From NCBI GenBank assembly GCA_020632995.1, contig JACKEN010000005.1:310001-374000 (forward strand): 64,000 nucleotides of DNA, given 5' to 3'. The position numbers were made by a program, and so were the translations under genes. Position 1 is the first letter of the stretch. The number at the start of each line of letters is the position of its first letter. This DNA comes from Deltaproteobacteria bacterium (GTDB lineage Bacteria > Myxococcota > Kuafuiibacteriia > Kuafuiibacteriales > Kuafuiibacteriaceae). This document shows, in pieces, positions 51,952 through 59,854 of this stretch. The notes beneath the pieces were generated by a model. It did not search any database. It was not told the DNA's origin and worked only from the letters and a program-made list of their open reading frames with translations.

Positions 51952-51990
51952 GAGGGGACACCCGCCCAGCTGGTGTCCCCTCTTTCTTTT
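51952..51990 (+). terminator. Intrinsic terminator within the operon
   Basis: GAGGGGACACC pairs perfectly with GGTGTCCCCTC (11 bp, 9-nt loop), followed directly by TTTCTTTT. It ends only 16 nt before the ATG at 52006. It may limit read-through from the lipoprotein genes to the ABC transporter genes, or mark a second transcription unit. Confidence 0.85.
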
Positions 51991-52005
51991 CGAGAGCGGT
52001 GTGTC

Positions 52006-53166
52006 ATGAGTCCCTCCCTCGCCGTGCTCCTGGCCGCGATGGTCTGGAGCAGTCCGCCCAGCGGTGCCGCCGCGGCGCCCTATCGGGTGACGCTGGACGA
52101 CGCCCACGGCGATGACGACGGGCCGGGGGGCTACGTCTACCCGAGCGACAACGACTACCCGCGCGGCTGCTTCGACCTCGAGCGCTTCTCGGTGCGCCGG
52201 GAGGGCGATGCGGTGGTCTTCGAGGTGACCCTGGCCGCCCCGCCGCGGCGGCCGCCGCAGATCCGGCGCACCAGCGCCATGCAGATCGACCTCGACAACG
52301 CGATCTACGTCCAGAACGTGGACATCTTCATCGACACCGACGGCGACCCCACCACCGGGTCCACCGAGGCCATCCCGGGGCGGAACGTGGTCCTGGACGG
52401 CGCCACGCCGTGGGACCGCGCGGTGGTGCTGACGCCGCAGCCCTTCGGGATGCGCTCGGTGCTCTCGGACTGGCGGCCGCTGGCCGAGGTGGTGACGCCG
52501 TCCAACCTGCAGGTGCGCGGCGCCACCATCATCGCGCGGGTGCCGGTGGCCGAGCTCGGCGAGCCGAACGAGAGGTGGGGCTACGCGGTGATGGTGTCCG
52601 GCGCGATCTGGGAGGAGTCCTTCGACGCGGTCGGGCGCCTGGTGGGCACCTATCGCAAGAACGCCTTCACGATGCCGGTGTTCACGGTGCCCGAGGCGCG
52701 GATCATCGGCGGGGCGGACCTGTCCCACTATCACCCGTGGGTGATGGACATCCTGACCGGGGACGGCCAGAGCCAGCACCGCATCCTCTCGTCCTACGAC
52801 GAGAAGCGCGAGCGGCTGGCCGCGGTGCCCATGGTGTACCCCTTCCCCGACGCCCACGCCGCCGCGGCGGCCGCGGCGCCGGCGCTCCCCAAGGTGGAGC
52901 TGAAGCCGCCCCCGGGTCTGCGAGCAGGAGAGATCGTGCTCCGGGTGCGTGACGTGCAGACGGACATGGTGGTGTTGGAGCGGGGCCCGGACGAGGTGAA
53001 GCCTTTCACCCTGGGCACCGTCCTAGACGAGGAGGGACAGGCGGTGGCTCAGGTGGTGGTGACGGCCGTCTACCCCAAGTTCGTGCTCGTGACCGCGGTG
53101 GAGGGCGCCGATGCGATCAAGATCGGCGCGGCGGTCCGTTTCATTCCAGCAAGAGGAGACAAGTGA
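52006..53166 (+). CDS. Exported glucodextranase C-like (DOMON-like) domain protein
   Basis: The 386-residue product has a signal peptide (LAVLLAAMVWSSPPSGAAA) with no lipobox Cys. The domain repeats the pattern of the lipoprotein at 46546: 'VTLDDAHGDDDGPGGYVYPS', 'CFDLERFSVRREGDAVVFEV', 'VDIFIDTDGDPTTGSTEAIP' and 'ERLAAVPMVYPFPD'. A C-terminal extra part (about 300-386) has a KOW/SH3-like beta pattern ('LRAGEIVLRVRDVQTDMVVL'). Probably a periplasmic glucan-binding protein. Start ATG 52006 lies just after the terminator and ends adjacent to malE. Confidence 0.72.
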   Translation: MSPSLAVLLAAMVWSSPPSGAAAAPYRVTLDDAHGDDDGPGGYVYPSDNDYPRGCFDLERFSVRREGDAVVFEVTLAAPPRRPPQIRRTSAMQIDLDNAIYVQNVDIFIDTDGDPTTGSTEAIPGRNVVLDGATPWDRAVVLTPQPFGMRSVLSDWRPLAEVVTPSNLQVRGATIIARVPVAELGEPNERWGYAVMVSGAIWEESFDAVGRLVGTYRKNAFTMPVFTVPEARIIGGADLSHYHPWVMDILTGDGQSQHRILSSYDEKRERLAAVPMVYPFPDAHAAAAAAAPALPKVELKPPPGLRAGEIVLRVRDVQTDMVVLERGPDEVKPFTLGTVLDEEGQAVAQVVVTAVYPKFVLVTAVEGADAIKIGAAVRFIPARGDK

Positions 53167-54371
53167 TGCGTAGCTCGATGATGGCGCTGGCCGCCCTGGC
53201 CATGACCAGCCTGCCCGTGGGGGCGATGGCGGCCACCGAGGTGGTGGTGTGGCACTCCTATCGGGGCGGCGAGCAGGCCGCGCTCGAGGAGGTCGCCAAG
53301 ACCTTCAACACCCAGAACAAGGAGATCCAGATCAAGCTCCTGCAGATCCCGTATGACGCGTTCGCCGACAAGGTGACCGCGGCCATCCCGCGGGGCAAGG
53401 GGCCGGACCTGTTCATCTTCGCCCAGGACCGCCTGGGGGACTGGGCGGCCAACTCGCTGATCGAGCCGGTGGACTTCTGGCTGGACGACGAGCTCAGGAA
53501 GGCCTTCGTCGAGCCGACCCTCGAGGCGCTCACCTACGATGACGCGGTCTTCGGCCTCCCCATGGCCTTCAAGATGACCGCCCTCATCTACAACAAGAAG
53601 CTGGTGAAGACGCCGCCCAAGACCACGGGCGAGCTGATCGAGATGGCCAAGAAGGCGACCGACGCCAAGGCGGGGCGCTTCGGCCTCGTCTACGAGAACG
53701 CCAACTTCTACTTCCAGTCGGCGTGGATGCAGGGCTTCGGGGGCAAGGTCTTCGACAAGAAGGGCAAGCCCACTTTGGACACCCCCGAGGTGCTCGCGTC
53801 GATGAAGTTCGCCCAGAAGCTGGCCCACGACGCGGGGATCATGCCCGAGGAGGTGAGCAGCATCCTGGTCACGACCCTGTTCAACAAGGGCGACGCGGCG
53901 TTCGTCATCAACGGGCCGTGGTTCCTCGGTGAGATCGACAAGAAGATCGACTACGGCGTGGCGGTGCTCCCGACCATCGACGAGGCGGGCGGCAAGCCGG
54001 CGAAGCCCTTCCTCACCGCGGAGGGCATCATCATGAGCGCCAAGAGCCAGGACAAGAAGGCCTCGTTCGAGGTGATGAAGTACCTGGCCTCGGTCGAGGC
54101 GGGGAAGGTGCTGGCCAAGAAGGGCTACATCACGGTGGCGCGGAAGGGCGTCTACGACGACCCGGAGGTGAAGAACGACCCCAAGCTCAGCGTGTTCCGG
54201 GCCCAGCTGAAGAACAGCGCGCCGATGCCCAACACGCCGGCGATGCGCATGGTGTGGTCGCCGGCGACCACCGCCATGAACAAGATCATCAACGGCAAGG
54301 CCGACCCCGCCGGCGCCATGAAAGAGGCGCAGGACGAGGTGTCGAAGTTGGTCAAGGGAGCTCGACGCTAG
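53166..54371 (+). CDS. malE: Maltodextrin ABC transporter substrate-binding protein, MalE-like
   Basis: The 401-residue periplasmic binding protein of the sugar family 1 has a signal peptide ending 'GAMA' and then 'TEVVVWHSYRGGEQAALEEV', 'FADKVTAAIPRGKGPDLFIF', 'YDDAVFGLPMAFKMTALIYN', 'AFVINGPWFLGEI' and 'KPFLTAEGIIMSAKS', matching MalE-type maltose/maltodextrin-binding proteins. An AGAGGAG site precedes ATG 53166; GTG 53163 is an alternative. There is no lipobox, so it is soluble in the periplasm. Next genes encode the ATPase and permeases. Sugar specificity is inferred from the locus. Confidence 0.9.
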   Translation: MRSSMMALAALAMTSLPVGAMAATEVVVWHSYRGGEQAALEEVAKTFNTQNKEIQIKLLQIPYDAFADKVTAAIPRGKGPDLFIFAQDRLGDWAANSLIEPVDFWLDDELRKAFVEPTLEALTYDDAVFGLPMAFKMTALIYNKKLVKTPPKTTGELIEMAKKATDAKAGRFGLVYENANFYFQSAWMQGFGGKVFDKKGKPTLDTPEVLASMKFAQKLAHDAGIMPEEVSSILVTTLFNKGDAAFVINGPWFLGEIDKKIDYGVAVLPTIDEAGGKPAKPFLTAEGIIMSAKSQDKKASFEVMKYLASVEAGKVLAKKGYITVARKGVYDDPEVKNDPKLSVFRAQLKNSAPMPNTPAMRMVWSPATTAMNKIINGKADPAGAMKEAQDEVSKLVKGARR

Positions 54372-55468
54372 TGGCATCCGTACAGCTGGAGAAGGTGTTC
54401 AAGCGCTTCGGCGACAACGCCGTGGTCAGGGACGTCAACCTCGACATCGAGGATGGCGACTTCGTGGTGCTGGTGGGGCCCTCCGGCTGTGGGAAGTCCA
54501 CGACCCTGCGGATGATCGCGGGCCTCGAGGAGATCAGCGAGGGCAACCTCAAGATCGGGGGGAAGGTGGTGAACAACCTCTCCCCCCGCGATCGCGACGT
54601 AGCGATGGTGTTCCAGAGCTACGCGCTCTACCCGCACATGACGGTGCGGGAGAACATCAGCTTCGGCCTCAAGCTCCGCAAGATGGACGCGGCCGAGATC
54701 GACGCGCGGGTGAAGAACGCCTCGGGCATCCTGGGCCTCGACGAGTACCTGGAGCGCAAGCCCAAGGCGCTCTCCGGCGGCCAGCGCCAGCGCGTGGCCA
54801 TGGGCCGCGCGATCGTGCGGCAGCCCGCGGTGTTCCTCTTCGACGAGCCGCTGTCGAACCTCGACGCGAAGCTGCGGGTGCAGATGCGGGCGGAGATCGC
54901 GAAGCTCCACCAGCAGCTGGGCATCACCACCATCTACGTCACCCACGACCAGGTCGAGGCGATGACCCTGGCCAAGCACATCGTGGTGATGAGCATGGGC
55001 CTGGTGCAGCAGGTCGGGGCGCCGCTCGAGCTCTACCGGCGCCCGGCGAACCTCTTCGTGGCCGGCTTCATCGGGAGCCCGGCCATGAACTTCTTCGACG
55101 TCGAGGTGAAGGAGGAGGGTGGGGTGCCGGTGATGAAGGGCGAGGGCGTCTCGGTCCGGGTGCCGGAGCGCTTCCGGAGCCTGCTTGGCGAGAAGGGCCG
55201 CAAGCTCGTGCTGGGGGTGCGCCCCGAGCACATGCACGAGGCGACCGAGGGCGAGACCGACGTGGTCGTCGGCACCGTCGACGTGCTCGAGCCCCTCGGG
55301 GCCGAGGTGCACGCGCTCGGCAAGGTGGCGGGGAGCGATCTCACCGCCCGGCTCGAGCCCGACACCAAGGTGCAGGTGGGCGACACCGTGCGCATCGGGG
55401 TCGCGCTCGACGAGCTCCACATCTTCGACCGGAGCACCGGCCGGAGCCTGCTCGAGGGCGTGTCGTGA
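54371..55468 (+). CDS. malK: Sugar ABC transporter ATPase, MalK/UgpC type
   Basis: The 365-residue ATPase has Walker A 'GPSGCGKST', Q-loop 'FQSYALYPHMTV', signature 'LSGGQRQRVAMGRAIVR', Walker B 'VFLFDEPLSNLDAKLR' and switch His in 'YVTHDQVEAMTL'. The C-terminal regulatory TOBE part begins after 'FVAGFIGSPAMNFFDVEV' and holds 'LVLGVRPEHMHEA', as in MalK/UgpC. Start GTG 54371 is adjacent to the malE stop. The stop overlaps the start of the permease gene. Confidence 0.93.
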   Translation: MASVQLEKVFKRFGDNAVVRDVNLDIEDGDFVVLVGPSGCGKSTTLRMIAGLEEISEGNLKIGGKVVNNLSPRDRDVAMVFQSYALYPHMTVRENISFGLKLRKMDAAEIDARVKNASGILGLDEYLERKPKALSGGQRQRVAMGRAIVRQPAVFLFDEPLSNLDAKLRVQMRAEIAKLHQQLGITTIYVTHDQVEAMTLAKHIVVMSMGLVQQVGAPLELYRRPANLFVAGFIGSPAMNFFDVEVKEEGGVPVMKGEGVSVRVPERFRSLLGEKGRKLVLGVRPEHMHEATEGETDVVVGTVDVLEPLGAEVHALGKVAGSDLTARLEPDTKVQVGDTVRIGVALDELHIFDRSTGRSLLEGVS

Positions 55469-57423
55469 ACAGGGCGGCGACCTCCTTCGTGGCGGGGGCC
55501 GCGGTGGCCACCCTCGCGTTCCTGACGTTGGCGCACTTCGAGAACCGGAGCGAGGCCAGGCAGTTCCAGGAGCGCCGGGTCGAGGTCATGGCGCGGGCGT
55601 TGGGGTTCGCCCAGGTGCAGGAGAGCCTGCGCGAGGACGACGCGGCGGAGGGCCTGGCCCAGCGCTTCGCCGAGGCGCTGCCGAAGGCGGTGCCCGGGGT
55701 GGAGCGGGCGTTCCTCCTGAAGCGGAACAAGTACCTGGCCCACAGCGACCCGGAGCTGGCCGACCAGCGGCTGGACTCCGAGAGCCTCACCGACAAGGTC
55801 CTGTTCGACCAGGGCCGAAAGCTCGAGGCCGAGGTCAAGAACAACGACGAGGAGCGGGAGCGGAACCACAGCCTGGGCGAGCGGAACGCGTACCCCGAGG
55901 TGGTGGTGGCCCAGGCCCCCGACGGCTCGGTGTCGGTGGCGGTGCCGGTGAAGGAAGACGGGCAGTTTCGGGCCATGGCCCGCGTGACCGCCCGCCCCGA
56001 GGAGGTCCCGACCCGGTTCCCGGTGCGGGTGCCCTTGTTCGGAGTGGCCTTGATGGTGCTCTTCGCCCTGGTGGGCGGCCGCCTGAAGGGCTACGCCCTG
56101 GTGGTCGGGGGTACCGGGCTCACGGTGGGCCTCGTGCTCGCCCAGGCCTGGGCCTATCGGGACTGGCAGGACGAGGTCCGGGCCGACCACGCCCAGCGCA
56201 TGGTCGCCACCCTGGGGCAGCTGGGGCAGGCTGGCTTGCTCGAGCTGGCGGTGGAGCCGGAGGGGGCGGCGGCGCTGCCCGTGGCCCTGGCCCAGCGTCC
56301 CGATGGGGTCGCGGCGCCCGACCTGAAGATGGTGAAGAGCGCCACCGTGGCCGGTGATGTGCCGGACACCTTGCGCTTCGACGCCGACGGGGTGGCGGTG
56401 TACTACGCTCGCGGGTTCCTGGCCCCGGGCGCGGCCGGCGGTCGCGGGCTCACGATCTGGTCCATCGGCTTCGCGCTGATCGCGGGGGGCCTGTTCATCC
56501 TCGGAGCCCTCGGCCTGCTCCGACGCGCGGGCGACGCCGCGGTGACCCACCGCAACGCCTACGCGTACATGAGCCCCGCCATGGTCGGGATGCTGGTGCT
56601 GGTCTTCATCCCGGTGATCTACGGCATCTCGCTCGGCTTCCAAGAGAAGCAGTACGGCGCGTTCCAGTTCGTCGGCCTCGACAACTTCATCGGCATCCTG
56701 TCGGACTTCGACGTCAGCCGACCCGAGAACTTCTACTTCAAGCTGGGGGTGACGGTGCTGTGGACGGTGTCCAACGTGACCCTGCACGTGAGCATCGGCC
56801 TGTTCCTGGCCCTGATGTTGAACGACCAGTTCCTGAAGGCGAAGGGCATCTTCCGGGTGCTCCTGATCATCCCGTGGGCGGTGCCCAACTACATCACCGC
56901 CCTGATCTGGAAGGGGATGTTCCACAAGCAGTTCGGCGCCTTCAACCTCGCGCTCGAGGCGATGGGGTTCGAGCCGGTGGCGTGGTTCAACAGCTTCTGG
57001 CCCGCGTTCTTCACCAACCTGTCCACCAACACCTGGCTGGGCTTCCCGTTCATGATGGTGGTGTCCCTCGGCGCCCTGCAGAGCATCCCCACCGATCTGT
57101 ACGAAGCCGCCATCGTCGACGGCGCGTCGCGCTGGCAGCGCTTCCGGAACATCACCCTACCGCTCCTCATGCCCGCGCTGGTGCCCGCGGTCATCGTAGG
57201 GACGGTGTGGACCTTCAACATGTTCAACATCATCTACCTGGTGAGCGGCGGGGCGCCGAACGGGGCCACCGACATCCTGATCACCGACGCCTTCCGGTGG
57301 GCCTTCGAGCGCGACAAGTATGGTTACGCGGCGGCGTACTCCACCGTGATCTTCGTGATCCTGGTGGTGTTCACCACAATCACCAACCGCATCACCGGCG
57401 CCACGAAGGGAGCGTTCGAATGA
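55465..57423 (+). CDS. MalF-like ABC permease fused to an N-terminal Cache-like sensor region
   Basis: The 652-residue product's C-terminal part (about 365-652) is a standard MalF-type permease with 'YMSPAMVGMLVLVFIPVIYG' and the EAA loop 'LYEAAIVDGASRWQRFRN'. The first ~360 residues are extra: TM1 (6-24), an extracytoplasmic domain (25-186) with 'RAFLLKRNKYLAHSDPELAD', reminiscent of Cache/PAS-like sensors, TM2 (187-205), TM3 (209-231), a second extracytoplasmic loop (232-328) and TM4 (329-352). This is not the E. coli MalF P2 loop, which lies between later helices. It may sense ligand or MalE state. The ATG overlaps the malK stop. Confidence 0.87.
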   Translation: MNRAATSFVAGAAVATLAFLTLAHFENRSEARQFQERRVEVMARALGFAQVQESLREDDAAEGLAQRFAEALPKAVPGVERAFLLKRNKYLAHSDPELADQRLDSESLTDKVLFDQGRKLEAEVKNNDEERERNHSLGERNAYPEVVVAQAPDGSVSVAVPVKEDGQFRAMARVTARPEEVPTRFPVRVPLFGVALMVLFALVGGRLKGYALVVGGTGLTVGLVLAQAWAYRDWQDEVRADHAQRMVATLGQLGQAGLLELAVEPEGAAALPVALAQRPDGVAAPDLKMVKSATVAGDVPDTLRFDADGVAVYYARGFLAPGAAGGRGLTIWSIGFALIAGGLFILGALGLLRRAGDAAVTHRNAYAYMSPAMVGMLVLVFIPVIYGISLGFQEKQYGAFQFVGLDNFIGILSDFDVSRPENFYFKLGVTVLWTVSNVTLHVSIGLFLALMLNDQFLKAKGIFRVLLIIPWAVPNYITALIWKGMFHKQFGAFNLALEAMGFEPVAWFNSFWPAFFTNLSTNTWLGFPFMMVVSLGALQSIPTDLYEAAIVDGASRWQRFRNITLPLLMPALVPAVIVGTVWTFNMFNIIYLVSGGAPNGATDILITDAFRWAFERDKYGYAAAYSTVIFVILVVFTTITNRITGATKGAFE

Positions 57424-58259
57424 ACCACGACAACAACCCCTTCAGCGGCGGGCGCATCCTCAAGATGCTCTTCCTCGCCGCGGTCACCGTCGCGGTGGTC
57501 TACCCGGTGCTGTGGGTGGTCAAGATGGCGCTCACGCCGTCCCAGGGCTTCGACGCCTCGGCCAGCCCCCTCCCGAGCAACCCGGACCTGTCGAACTTCG
57601 TCTACCTGTTCAAGGAGACCGACTTCCTCCGCTGGCTGCTGAACAGCTCGGTGGTCAGCGCCACCACCACGCTCCTGGGCGTCTTCCTCGCCTGCACCGC
57701 GGCCTACGCGCTGAGCCGCTTCCGGTTCCCGCTGCGTGCGTCTGCGATGATGATGTTCCTCATCCAGCAGATGTTCCCGGGCGTGCTCATGATGGTGCCG
57801 CTCTACATCATCGTCGACAACCTGGGCCTGCTCGATCAGCTCCTGGGCCTGACCCTGGTGTACGCCACCACCGCCATCCCGTTCTGCGTGTGGATGCTGA
57901 AGGGCTACTTCGACACCATCCCCCGCGACCTCGAGGAGGCGGCGCTCATGGATGGCGCCACCCCGGCCATGATCTTCTGGCGCATCATGCTCCCGCTCTC
58001 GCTGCCCGCGGTGGCGGTGACCGCGCTGTTCTCGTTCATGACCGCGTGGAACGAGTTCATCCTCGCCGCCATCTTCATGAACTCGTCCGAGCACTACACC
58101 CTGCCGGTGGGCCTCAAGACCATGGTGGGCCAGTTCTCGACCGAGTGGGGGCACTTCGCGGCCGGCGCCATCCTGGTGAGCATCCCGGTGGTGGCCCTGT
58201 TCTTCGCCCTGCAGAAGCAGCTTGTGGGCGGCCTGACCGCGGGCGGGGTGAAGGGGTGA
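57420..58259 (+). CDS. malG: Sugar ABC transporter permease, MalG-like
   Basis: The 279-residue inner-membrane permease has six hydrophobic segments. Features: 'AVTVAVVYPVLWVVKMAL', 'AYALSRFRFPLRASAMMM', the EAA loop 'LEEAALMDGATPAMIFWRIM' and the C-terminal 'LVGGLTAGGVKG', which is typical of MalG. It pairs with the MalF-like protein and MalK. The ATG overlaps the upstream stop (ATGA) and the stop overlaps the next GTG, so malK-malF-malG and the lipoprotein gene are translationally coupled. Confidence 0.94.
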   Translation: MNHDNNPFSGGRILKMLFLAAVTVAVVYPVLWVVKMALTPSQGFDASASPLPSNPDLSNFVYLFKETDFLRWLLNSSVVSATTTLLGVFLACTAAYALSRFRFPLRASAMMMFLIQQMFPGVLMMVPLYIIVDNLGLLDQLLGLTLVYATTAIPFCVWMLKGYFDTIPRDLEEAALMDGATPAMIFWRIMLPLSLPAVAVTALFSFMTAWNEFILAAIFMNSSEHYTLPVGLKTMVGQFSTEWGHFAAGAILVSIPVVALFFALQKQLVGGLTAGGVKG

Positions 58260-59800
58260 GGCGCTGGGCCTGGTTGTTGGCCCTGCCCCTGGTGGCGGCG
58301 TGCTCCGGGGGCAGCGAGCCCAGCGCTGACGCGGGGTTCACGGACGACGCGGGCGCCGACGCGGGGGTGGTCGACACCGGCGTCGCCGCCGGCAGCTACG
58401 CACACGTGGCGCCTACGCTCGGCGCGGTGCCCGAGGTGCTGAAGGGCGAGACCTGGCTCACCCACCACACGCAAGACATCCTGCCGTACTGGGACATGCC
58501 GGAGGCCTTCGGGACCCCGGAGGGCAACTTCCCCACCTACCGGGGGATGAACGGCACCATCCAGGGCTCGAACGAGCGCCGCCCGCGGATGATCGCGCGG
58601 CAGACCTTCGCCTACGCCGTGGCCTACATGCTCCACGGTGACCCCCGCCACCTCGAGCTGGCCCACGCGGGCGCCCAGTGGATCATGGACCACGCGGCCG
58701 ACGCCCGCGGCGGCTTCCACGCGCGCCTGAGCGCGGCCGGCGACCCCAACGGGACCGACGCCAAGACCGCCCAGGACACCGCCTACTGCATGCTCGGGCT
58801 GGGGGCCTACTTCTTCGTCACCCGCGACCCGGCGGCGGAGGCGGTGATCGTCGAGACCCGCGACCTCTTGTTCTCGGACGTGTTCTTCGACCAGACCTTC
58901 GGGCGCATCCGGGACGCGGTGTCCGACGACCTCTCGGCCGAGGTCGACGTGGAGGGCGATGGGGGCTGGGAGCTGGTGGCCCAGCTGGACCCGATCAACG
59001 CGTTCTTGCTCCTGACGCAACCCGTCTTGACCGAGGCCTCCCGGCGCCAGCAGTTCCAGGGCGACCTCCAGCGCCTCGCTCAGCTCATGATCGACCGCTT
59101 CTGGAAGGACGGCCTGTTCTGGGGGGTGCACAACAAGCAGGGCCAGTACCGCTCCAAGCACGCGGACTTCGGCCACACCCTGAAGGCGTATTGGATGGTG
59201 CTCCAGATCGACAAGCGCCTCCCCGAGCACCCCTTCTACGGGTTCCTGCAAGAGAACGTGCACGGCCAGGTGGCCCTGGCCTACGACGACACCTACGGGC
59301 GCTGGGCCAAGCGGCCCATCTCGCCCAGCCAGGTGGAGTACGGCTCGGACTGGTGGATCTACGCGGAGGAGGACCAGATCGCGGCCACCCTCAACATGAT
59401 CGACGGCCAGTACAGCGACGAGCTCGAGCGCACCGCCCAGCACTGGCTGGATGAGTACGTCGACCACCTCAACGGCTCGCCGGGCGAGGTCATCCCGGGC
59501 ATCACCCGCACCGGGAACCGGGGCTACAACTGGTCGCCCACCGACACCGCCAAGTGCAACGAGTGGAAGAGCGGCTACCACTCCTCCGAGCACGCCCTGG
59601 TGCTGTACCTCACCGGGCGCTACCTGGAGGACGCGCAGGCGACTTTGCACTTCGCAGTGCCCCCGGTCGACGCCCAGGCCTTCACCGCCCGGCCCTACAT
59701 CTTCGACGGCGAGATCGCCGGCCGCACCACCGGCAGCACCCTCAGCGTGGGCGGCCGGGACCTGGTGGACGTCGCGGTCTCCTTCTCCGGCCTGTACTGA
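58256..59800 (+). CDS. (alpha/alpha)6-barrel lipoprotein, AGE-like epimerase/hydrolase
   Basis: The 514-residue product has a lipoprotein signal (MRRWAWLLALPLVAAC, Cys16) and a 'DAGADAGVVDTG' linker. The rest is helical with repeated motifs: 'AGAQWIMDHAADARGGFHAR', 'KHADFGHTLKAYWMVLQID', 'DWWIYAEEDQIAATLNMIDG' and 'CNEWKSGYHSSEHALVLYLT'. These are reminiscent of the N-acylglucosamine 2-epimerase/cellobiose epimerase (AGE) family, which shares its fold with glucan hydrolases. A small beta domain follows (from about 465). Catalytic residues were not confirmed. Coupled by GTGA to malG, so it likely acts on the imported sugar's precursor outside the cytosol. Confidence 0.6.
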   Translation: MRRWAWLLALPLVAACSGGSEPSADAGFTDDAGADAGVVDTGVAAGSYAHVAPTLGAVPEVLKGETWLTHHTQDILPYWDMPEAFGTPEGNFPTYRGMNGTIQGSNERRPRMIARQTFAYAVAYMLHGDPRHLELAHAGAQWIMDHAADARGGFHARLSAAGDPNGTDAKTAQDTAYCMLGLGAYFFVTRDPAAEAVIVETRDLLFSDVFFDQTFGRIRDAVSDDLSAEVDVEGDGGWELVAQLDPINAFLLLTQPVLTEASRRQQFQGDLQRLAQLMIDRFWKDGLFWGVHNKQGQYRSKHADFGHTLKAYWMVLQIDKRLPEHPFYGFLQENVHGQVALAYDDTYGRWAKRPISPSQVEYGSDWWIYAEEDQIAATLNMIDGQYSDELERTAQHWLDEYVDHLNGSPGEVIPGITRTGNRGYNWSPTDTAKCNEWKSGYHSSEHALVLYLTGRYLEDAQATLHFAVPPVDAQAFTARPYIFDGEIAGRTTGSTLSVGGRDLVDVAVSFSGLY

Positions 59801-59842
59801 GGCGCCGCCTCAGGAACCGCTCGCGTCCGCGCCGGCCCCCGC

Positions 59843-59848
59843 TAGGAA
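59843..59848 (+). promoter_or_regulatory. Candidate -10 element (TAGGAA) for the FAD oxidoreductase
   Basis: TAGGAA is followed after 6 nt by GTG 59855. The flanking CCCGC/GCGGG arms could form a small hairpin, so this site is ambiguous. No ribosome site is seen. Confidence 0.25.
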
Positions 59849-59854
59849 GCGGGC

